The position numbers and the translations under genes are program-made. Under the pieces are notes generated by a model, which was given only the letters and a program-made list of their open reading frames with translations, made no database searches and had not been told where the DNA came from. From assembly GCA_040754315.1 (NCBI GenBank), contig JBFMCS010000051.1:1-64000 (forward strand): 64,000 bases of DNA. The letters run 5' to 3'. Within the stretch, counting starts at the first letter, position 1, and each line of letters starts with the position of its first letter. Below, piece after piece: positions 58,699 through 64,000 of the stretch. The DNA is from Bacillota bacterium. GTDB lineage: Bacteria; Bacillota; Sulfobacillia; DUSP01; JBFMCS01.

Positions 58699-60588
58699 TC
58701 ACATCTCCGTGTCTCCCTTGGGACCGGACCGCCCTATATCGTATCCCCCGAGGGCATGGGAGCGAGAAACTGCCTGCTGGAATTCGGTCCACGAGAAGAC
58801 ACGATGGTCCCACGGTGTGCGCAAGTGGACGATCGTATCCGGCCGCAGCTCGTGTATGAACTCGGACCAGTTTGCGGCCGCGAGAATGGCGGTAACTCCA
58901 AGATTCTTCGCGCACCGCCGCAGATTCCTCGAGACGATGTTCGCCGTTATTGGGTCTAGGGTGCCGCAGAATTCATCCGCGACCCAAACCTCCGCCTGCG
59001 AGGCGATGAGTTTGGCCACCATGGCGCGGTATCGCTGACCGTTACTTAGCTCGCGGAAACGCTTCACGTAAAGATGAGCCTCTGCCAGACCGGAGACGTT
59101 CAACGCGAACAATGAGTTCTCGAATGACCGCTGCCCCAGTGAATTGATAAGGGGACGTGAGCTTGGCAGCGGGCCAAGCGTGCTGACCGTGAGCGTACGG
59201 GGAACCTCGACGGAGCCGGTCAATCCCTGCGGACTTGTGGAGGGATCAACGAGCTTCTTCGCGAGGAGCGAAAGAAGCGTTGTTTTCCCGGCACCCGAAG
59301 GACCGCAGATGAGCACGATGTCCCCGAGCCGAATCGTGAAGTTGAGACCCGCGAACAGTGTGGTCGTCAGCATGTCGCGACTGACGCCGAAGGCCTGTTG
59401 GATCTTCCTCGTCGCCTGAGTTCGTACCAGGGGCGAAGAAATCGCGAGCGTGCACTGCCTAACTTCGATCGGCCGCGAAAGAGCCGGAGAACGTTCCGGT
59501 GGCCGTTGCGCCGGGTAGCGCCCGGGAAGTCCAAGTTCGCGGATTCTCCGGTGCACAAAACACTCTGCCGCAGGTGTCAGCCCCATGAAGAATGTCGGTT
59601 TAGGCAGACGGAATATACGATGAAGCAGCGCCCAGTTCTCGTCAGAGAGGCGTTGCGGAGACCGCAAAAGGAGACGGAGCAGACGCTCGCGGGGAACGCC
59701 CTGCTCACTCTCGATTTGCTTGAGGCATGTGGCGTAGGAGACCTGCAGGTCGACGATCCCAGCGCTCTCCTCTTTCAGAATCTCACCCTTCTTGACGCGA
59801 GAGTAGTTCCTCAGGATGTAGTCCATGTCCTCGTTCACGCGGGTGAGATTGCCCTCGGTGTCGCCGATGTAGTGCATCCCGGGAGACTCAACGAACGGCA
59901 CGTACCGAAGCATATCTGCGGTGATCTCGAGGAAGAGGGGCTTGAGCTTGCCAACATGCCAGTGTTGCCGCGCGAAGCGAGCCGCGTGTTTGACGAGGAT
60001 GCGTGCGAGACCGAGTCCTCTGAATTCGGGGGAGACAACGGTTCTCGCGATGCGAACAACGAGGTTGGTGTACTCGCGTACGGCGACTTTCCTCCACGTC
60101 GTCCAAGAGATGCTCCCATTGCGATCATGAAACTCAGCGTCGAGGAGCGCGGCCCTCGGACGATTCATGATGAAGGTGGTGGAGAGTTCGATGTACCCTA
60201 ACACGCAGGGCAGCATGGGATCATCGGAACGAACGATTAGCGGCACGTGCCGTCCGTGGAGCGCCTTCCCGCGGTAGTGGCACTCCTCGAGCCGGTGGTA
60301 GCCGGCGAGCTCGTCCTGGGTCTCGACTTCCTTCACTCTAAGGGGGACACGGCGCGTGCCGATCGACAGGGAGTCCTCGACAGCGTAGACCGGAAGAATC
60401 TGCGCACGCCCATTGCGGCACTTCGCACGGGCCTCGTTCGCACTCACCACAACGACGTCGTCACCCGGCCCAAGGCAACAGTAGCGGTGCGTTTTCAGCG
60501 TCCGCTCGTTGGCGAGACGGTAGATCTTATGCAGATCCTCGTATCGAACGCTGGCTACCTGCACGCCGAATCTCTCCACCGCGTTCAC
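58699..60588 (-). CDS. GNAT-ABC ATPase fusion protein (COG2401-like), first gene of the DISARM-like operon
   Basis: Residues about 1-60 form a small N-terminal domain (RYEDLHKIYRLANERTLKTH). Residues about 85-290 look like a GNAT acyltransferase: HYRGKALHGRHVPLIV, then the acyl-CoA-binding segment ARTVVSPEFRGLGLARILVK (R-G-L-G-L-A). Residues about 385-590 form an ABC ATPase: Walker A CGPSGAGKTTLLSLL (near 429), signature LSNGQRYRAM (near 514), Walker B VWVADEFCGTLDP, and an altered H-loop (ILAAANWSEF, no His). No membrane segments, so it is not a transporter. It resembles the COG2401 group (ABC-type ATPase fused to predicted acetyltransferase). GTG 60588 has GGAGGGAAC upstream. It is translationally linked to drmE and occupies the place where a methyltransferase gene might be expected. 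Confidence 0.82.
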   Translation of the reverse strand: MNAVERFGVQVASVRYEDLHKIYRLANERTLKTHRYCCLGPGDDVVVVSANEARAKCRNGRAQILPVYAVEDSLSIGTRRVPLRVKEVETQDELAGYHRLEECHYRGKALHGRHVPLIVRSDDPMLPCVLGYIELSTTFIMNRPRAALLDAEFHDRNGSISWTTWRKVAVREYTNLVVRIARTVVSPEFRGLGLARILVKHAARFARQHWHVGKLKPLFLEITADMLRYVPFVESPGMHYIGDTEGNLTRVNEDMDYILRNYSRVKKGEILKEESAGIVDLQVSYATCLKQIESEQGVPRERLLRLLLRSPQRLSDENWALLHRIFRLPKPTFFMGLTPAAECFVHRRIRELGLPGRYPAQRPPERSPALSRPIEVRQCTLAISSPLVRTQATRKIQQAFGVSRDMLTTTLFAGLNFTIRLGDIVLICGPSGAGKTTLLSLLAKKLVDPSTSPQGLTGSVEVPRTLTVSTLGPLPSSRPLINSLGQRSFENSLFALNVSGLAEAHLYVKRFRELSNGQRYRAMVAKLIASQAEVWVADEFCGTLDPITANIVSRNLRRCAKNLGVTAILAAANWSEFIHELRPDTIVHLRTPWDHRVFSWTEFQQAVSRSHALGGYDIGRSGPKGDTEM

Positions 60589-61022
60589 CGTTCCCTCCGA
60601 CTAACACCACCTTGGCGTCCGCTCACCCGCAAATGGGTGCGCGCCCTTGCGGTGCACCATTTCTCGGGGGCTCATCCATGCGGGGTCTAACGGTCTGCGG
60701 CTGAGCGGCGCTGGCAAGTCATCGAAACCCAGCTCCACGGCATCCGCTCGAGCCGCTGGTTAGCCGCGCTGAACCGAGAATAGTGCTGCCTTGTGTCGTA
60801 ACTGTTCAGCCCGTCCTGGCAAGAACCAACATTACGTTTTTCATTTCTTCATACCCCCCGGAATTCCTCCTTCCCGAAGTGTGGATGCGCAGATTTTCTC
60901 ATTTCCGGGATGGAGTGAGCGACGGGTCCAGTGTTTGGCGACCGCCCGTGGGGAGGTAGCCCCTGGCGCGATGCCTGGGGAGACTTCCGGCATTCGCCCC
61001 CGGCTGGGAGACAATGGCCAGC
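60589..61022. other. Upstream region of the DISARM-like operon with IS debris to its right
   Basis: The 434-base region carries the presumed operon promoter (minus strand), but no clear -35/-10 pair. GGAGGG at 60594-60599 is the ribosome site. An inverted repeat is present at 60631-60662 (listed separately). From about 60840 rightward the sequence belongs to the IS66 remnant. Confidence 0.4.
60631..60662. promoter_or_regulatory. Inverted repeat upstream of the GNAT-ABC gene, possible operator
   Basis: AAATGGGTGC (60631-60640) and GCACCATTT (60654-60662) are inverted copies with one extra G, separated by 13 bases, 43-75 bases before the first start codon of the DISARM-like operon. Overlapping alternative stems (CACCC...GGGTG) exist. 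A repressor site or a 5' UTR hairpin are both possible; no matching regulator gene lies beside it. Confidence 0.35.
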
Positions 61023-61295
61023 TCAGGGGGCGCGGGGTTGCAGGAACGGCTGGCCCCGGAACCCGGCTGCGAGCACCGCCAGGACCGAGTGACCCCGCTT
61101 GCGCACGGTCGAGAGGTAGCCGCGGATGCGGCAGCAGGCCTGTGCACCGGCGAAGCTGCGGAAGGTACCGGAGAGCTTCTGCTGCACCTTGACCATGCGC
61201 AGGTCGCGCTCCGCCAGGTTGTGGTCGAAGAGCACCCGGAAGTCGTACAGGAAAGCGAGCACTGCGGGGCGGTGCTGCTTCAGCCGGTCGAGCAA
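61023..61295 (-). pseudogene. IS66-family transposase, C-terminal fragment
   Basis: The 90 residues read FRVLFDHNLAERDLRMVKVQ, QKLSGTFRSFAGAQACCRIR and GYLSTVRKRGHSVL, the characteristic C-terminus of the IS66 TnpC transposase (including the conserved N-x-A-E-R-D-L-R-M with the catalytic Glu). The upstream part of the gene is missing: homology stops before 61320, so it is a fragment left by deletion or by another insertion. Confidence 0.85.
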
Positions 61296-61383
61296 GTTTT
61301 GGGCCGACGTTTGCAGGGGTCTGCCGCGCCGGCCGGCGGGACGGGTTTACAACACCCAGACGGCCAGGCGGGTGGGCCGATAG

Positions 61384-61761
61384 GACAACGGCCACCTAGA
61401 AGGTACCGACGACTACGTCGAAGAGACGCTGTACCGATCACCCCGGCACGAATATTTCGTGCACTACCGGGGCGGGCCCAACACCATGTGGGCCCACAGG
61501 CGCGGCGGGCGCCGGGTGGGGGGCGAGCATATTCTCCCCCGCTCTGACTACGAGGCCGCGAGTGGGGCGGAGGCCCACCTCGTCCCCGAGGCCTACGCAG
61601 CGGAATTCGGGCCCGCCCCCGAGCCCGGAAGTGGCCGGGACCGGGTCAACTGGACCCTGGACGCAGATCTAGTATCGGCTCTGCGTACCCGGGCGGCGGA
61701 GACGGGCATTCCCGTCAGCCGCTTGGTGGACGATGCCCTGCGGTCGGCAGGGTACCGCTGA
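61384..61761 (+). pseudogene. 5'-truncated gene for a small protein with ribbon-helix-helix-like C-terminus
   Basis: The open frame follows a TAG at 61381 and has no normal start before GTG 61459. It reads DDYVEETLYRSPRHEYFVHY, GEHILPRSDYEAASGAE and WTLDADLVSALRTRAAETGI PVSRLVDDAL, the last resembling ribbon-helix-helix DNA-binding or antitoxin-type proteins. Homology-like phrasing already begins at about 61402, before the first start codon, suggesting a lost 5' end. Function unknown; abuts the IS66 fragment. Confidence 0.5.
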
Positions 61762-61773
61762 CGCCCGCACCAC

Positions 61774-61959
61774 CTACCCCCGGCGTCACCGGCAGGGCCG
61801 CATTAAAGCGCAGTCGGTCGTCTGTCCAGCAGCGCACAGTTAACGGCTCTATCCACGCCCACAGCAGGCGTGGCCGCATTGCAGCTCTATGCCGTGGTTG
61901 TGATTCGGCGCGGCGCGAGGCGAGTATCCACGCCGACCGCGGCGTGGCCGCATGGCAGC
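61774..61959. CRISPR. Degenerate three-repeat CRISPR-like array without cas genes
   Basis: Two good repeat units, 61850-61885 (36 nt) and 61925-61959 (35 nt), share TATCCACGCC, GGCGTGGCCGCAT and GCAGC and fold as a CCACGCC/GGCGTGG stem. The 39-nt sequence between them is unique. A third, decayed unit at 61774-61809 shares the 3' half (GGCCGCATT and AGC) and lies 40 nt from the next. The 36-nt unit, stem and regular 39-40-nt spacing are CRISPR-like. No cas gene is in the window, and a hairpin repeat of another kind is possible. Confidence 0.4.
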
Positions 61960-62114
61960 GGATTCCCCGGCACCTCCCCCGGACTAAGGCCGGGGCCGGC
62001 GGCCTAGCTGGCCGGTGATGGTAGAGGGTGGACCGCCCTTCCCTGGGCGTGTAGCCGCGATGTCACGGGGTGCTTTTCCCGCCCCCGCCGGTGGAGGGGG
62101 GTGGTGGGGCGGTC

Positions 62115-63302
62115 GTGGACGCCAAACGTGTGAACTTCTACCGGCTGAGGGAAGAGCGGCTGATCCGGGCCAAAGAGATGATGGACAAGCATGACCTGGG
62201 CGGGCTCATCCTGTTCGTGGGCGAGAACATACGCTACGTCAGCGGGGTGTGGCAGGGCAACTGGAAGAACAACATCTTCATCCGCTACGCGGTGTTGCCC
62301 CGGGGAGGAGAGCCTGTTCTCTTTGAGACAGTCGGGTCCGACATGGAATGCGCAAAGATCGATGCACCGTGGATGGGGGACAGGATACGTCCGGCGATCA
62401 CCTGGAAATGGGCGGAGCAGGCGGAAGAGTATATGGCCAAGCGGATGGCCCACAGTGTTTACGAGGTGTTAAAGGAGCATGGCGTCCAGAACGAGAGGAT
62501 CGGCATCGACATGATGGACCTGCGGGGGTACCAGGAACTTACCGGACTTGGCGTAAACATAGTCAACGCCTGGCCCGCCATGTCAGAGGCGCGCGTGATC
62601 AAGACGCGTGATGAGATCGAGTGTCTGAAGATATCCAGTGCGTACGGGGACGCGGCGATGTGGATGGCGATTAACGAGTGGGCAAAGCCCGGAGTGACCG
62701 AATCACACATCTGCGCGAAGGTGAACGAGTACCTGTATGCAAACGGGTTTGACTTCGTGTACGACATCATAGTGGCCTCGGGAGGGAACACGAGCCCGTA
62801 CCGGCGCTGGCACACTGACAAGGTGATCAGGCAGGGGGACCTTATGATCATAGACATCAACGCGATAGGGCCGGGCGGGTACTTTGTGGACTTCGTCAGG
62901 TGCTTTAAAGTGAAGGGCAAGCCCACGCAGAAGGAAAAGGACCTGTACAAAGAGTGCTTTGATTCACTGTATGCGGCGATTGAAGAGATAAAGCCGGGGG
63001 CAACGACGGCGGACGTGGCGAGCCGGTTCCCGGTGTACGCAGACGACAAGTACGGGAGCGTAAGCCTCCAGCAGTTCGCGCACAGCATAGGGTTGACGCT
63101 GTATGAGGGCATGTGGATATCCCGGGCGTACTCGTTGAACTACCCGGCGGAGATCAAACAGAACATGACGTTTGCCATCGAGACCTTCGCGGGACATCCA
63201 CAGCTTGAGCAGACAGTACGGCTTGAGGAAAACCTGGTGGTCACAGAAAGCGGAGTGGAGCTTTTCACCAGGTGCCCGTTTGAAGAAGACTTTATGGCAT
63301 AG
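62115..63302 (+). CDS. M24 family metallopeptidase (Xaa-Pro dipeptidase/creatinase-like)
   Basis: This ~395-residue protein has an N-terminal creatinase domain (about residues 1-155, with LGGLILFVGENIRYVSGVWQ) and a C-terminal pita-bread domain. Candidate metal ligands are Asp in LMIIDINAIGPGG, Asp in FVDFVRCFKV, His in FAHSIGLTLYEG, Glu in MTFAIETFAGHP and Glu in ESGVELFTR. This would give a two-metal hydrolase of a peptide or C-N bond; members also include creatinase and other non-peptidases, so the substrate is open. GTG 62115 is favoured; GTG 62070 is an upstream alternative. It precedes a truncated 2-hydroxyacid dehydrogenase, hinting at a broken catabolic operon. Confidence 0.85.
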   Translation: MDAKRVNFYRLREERLIRAKEMMDKHDLGGLILFVGENIRYVSGVWQGNWKNNIFIRYAVLPRGGEPVLFETVGSDMECAKIDAPWMGDRIRPAITWKWAEQAEEYMAKRMAHSVYEVLKEHGVQNERIGIDMMDLRGYQELTGLGVNIVNAWPAMSEARVIKTRDEIECLKISSAYGDAAMWMAINEWAKPGVTESHICAKVNEYLYANGFDFVYDIIVASGGNTSPYRRWHTDKVIRQGDLMIIDINAIGPGGYFVDFVRCFKVKGKPTQKEKDLYKECFDSLYAAIEEIKPGATTADVASRFPVYADDKYGSVSLQQFAHSIGLTLYEGMWISRAYSLNYPAEIKQNMTFAIETFAGHPQLEQTVRLEENLVVTESGVELFTRCPFEEDFMA

Positions 63303-63361
63303 ACGACTACGGCCTTAAGGCGACTTAATCAGTGATCGGAAAGAAGGAGGTGCGCCCGGGT

Positions 63362-63490
63362 TTGAAAGTGGTTATTACGGATCACGTGTATCCTTCACTG
63401 GATTATGAAAGACAGGAGTTATCTGAAATCGGAGTGGAGCTGGTTCTGGCTCCAAGCACATCTGAGAGTGCGCTTGGTCCCCATTCGTGA
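63362..63490 (+). pseudogene. D-isomer-specific 2-hydroxyacid dehydrogenase, 5' fragment cut by IS4-type element
   Basis: After AAGAAGGAGG, a TTG start at 63362 opens a frame reading KVVITDHVYPSLDYERQELS and EIGVELVLAPSTSESAL, the usual N-terminus of phosphoglycerate-dehydrogenase-like 2-hydroxyacid dehydrogenases (about 320 residues). The match ends near 63475, where the sequence leading into the IS4-type copy begins; the frame stops at 63488. The gene was therefore interrupted, and only ~38 native residues remain. Confidence 0.7.
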
Positions 63491-63521
63491 TCGGTTAACC
63501 ATTTATTGCCATCCCGGCGCC

Positions 63522-64000
63522 CTATCCTTCTGGAAAAGATGGTATTTCTACCCAAGGGTCCATCAATCGTTTACGATTGACGTGGGGATCTGGAGCTTCA
63601 AATAGGTAGAACAACATGAGTAAGAATGGGTCTTCTGTGATGCCTGAGGACCTGAGGGTATTTTCCATCAGGCGGCCGGAGGTGAAGTGAAACATCTCCG
63701 CCCACCGCCCATTTGTGAGGCGAAAGGCTTTGTCGGGAGCGACCTGGCGTAGGAAGTTCAGTATCCGGCGACTTACCACCAGGGTGAGCATGGCCACCAG
63801 TACCAGGGCCTCCACCACCTCGCTTTTTGCGCTGTTCAGCACGTCCAGCTGGTAGACACGCTTGAGTTCTTTGAACACCAGTTCGATGGCCCACCTGGCG
63901 CCATACAGCAAGGCCACATCTTCCGCGCTCAATTGCTCCGGGGAAATGCTGGTGAGGTACAGGTGGTATTCCCCAGTATCCTTGTTGAGCAGCCCCACCA
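63522..64000 (-). mobile_element. IS4-family transposase, C-terminal part, running off the window
   Basis: The minus-strand frame (open at the window edge; the C-terminal ~159 residues are visible) reads KDTGEYHLYLTSISPEQLSA, YGARWAIELVFKELKRVYQL and GRWAEMFHFTSGRLMENTLR. The Y-x-x-R-W-x-I-E-x-x-F-K-E-L-K area carries the third catalytic Glu of IS4-type DDE transposases. It is uninterrupted, unlike the decayed relative at 45770-47100, with which it shares roughly four out of five bases. Confidence 0.85.

Noticed and set aside
57610-58959. 449-codon plus-strand frame opposite drmE
   Set aside because: It runs against a tightly coupled operon, has no ribosome site and no motif, and spans the drmE/GNAT-ABC junction.
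50141-60588. Standard class 1 DISARM
   Set aside because: No SNF2-type DrmD and no adenine methylase are present; the protein before DrmA lacks helicase Walker motifs and fits DrmE of class 2.
60841-61395. 184-codon minus-strand frame over the IS66 fragment
   Set aside because: The neighbouring frame at 61023-61295 carries the true IS66 C-terminal motifs; this one is Pro/Arg-rich shadow.
61459-61761. Complete toxin-antitoxin pair at the ribbon-helix-helix fragment
   Set aside because: No toxin gene is adjacent, and the gene itself appears cut at its 5' end.
45770-64000. Active composite transposon bounded by two IS4 copies
   Set aside because: The left copy is full of frameshifts and the two copies are only about 80% similar, so they could not mobilise the block together now.
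1-64000. tRNA or rRNA genes
   Set aside because: No cloverleaf with a T-arm consensus and CCA-like end, and no rRNA-like sequence, was found by eye; a tRNAscan run would be decisive.

Overview
The window is a G+C-rich chromosomal segment, probably from an anaerobic, spore-forming member of the Firmicutes (Clostridia-like lineage). The evidence is a Spo0E-like phosphatase, ferredoxin-dependent 2-oxoacid oxidoreductase genes, an electron-transfer flavoprotein pair, a 4-hydroxybutyryl-CoA dehydratase-type enzyme, rubrerythrin, frequent GTG/TTG starts with strong GGAGG-type ribosome sites, and a Gram-positive-style type IV pilus locus. The assignment is an inference; there is no rRNA or marker gene in the window.

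Positions 1-22.6 kb hold one long, mostly co-directional catabolic cluster, with many 4-base or 1-base overlaps between genes. A TnpB (IS605-type) element end has cut into the 5' end of a 2-oxoacid oxidoreductase gamma gene. Then follow a CoA-transferase (with a lost catalytic Glu), a methylmalonyl-CoA mutase large subunit, a class III CoA-transferase/racemase, an IclR regulator, a complete four-subunit 2-oxoacid:ferredoxin oxidoreductase, an acyl-CoA dehydrogenase, EtfB/EtfA, a 3-hydroxyacyl-CoA dehydrogenase, methylmalonyl-CoA epimerase, the 5-oxoprolinase proteins PxpB/C/A, a DUF1445 protein, an SdhA-like flavoprotein with a small [2Fe-2S] protein, a threonine-synthase-like PLP enzyme, an M29-like peptidase and an AbfD-type dehydratase. 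Together they look like a route that opens a lactam (5-oxoproline or similar) or an amino acid and channels the carbon through acyl-CoA intermediates with ferredoxin/ETF electron transfer.

Positions 22.6-33 kb hold Spo0E-like and XRE genes, a convergent HlyD/FtsX/ATPase export operon, and a second operon with a PrsW-like membrane protein, a lipoprotein, an ABC ATPase and a permease. Positions 33-45.5 kb hold the type IV pilus region: a major pilin, a minor-pilin operon on the minus strand, and pilB-pilT-pilC-pilM-pilN-pilO, which ends in a gene with a RodZ-type C-terminal domain where pilP might be expected. Rubrerythrin and insertion-sequence debris lie between.

Positions 45.6-64 kb form a mobile, visibly less G+C-rich island. 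It has a decayed IS4-family transposase copy at each side (the right one runs off the window), two IS1595-like elements, an IS66 fragment, a PucR-type regulator interrupted by one IS with a 9-bp target duplication, a degenerate CRISPR-like repeat trio, an M24 hydrolase and a truncated 2-hydroxyacid dehydrogenase. In its centre is the item of greatest interest: a tightly coupled five-gene operon (60588 to 50141, minus strand) coding for DISARM proteins DrmE, DrmA, DrmB and DrmC, but with no DNA methyltransferase. The first gene of the operon instead codes for a fusion of a GNAT-fold domain with an ABC-type ATPase. I read this as a possible DISARM variant in which the methylase has been replaced by a different modification or sensing module.
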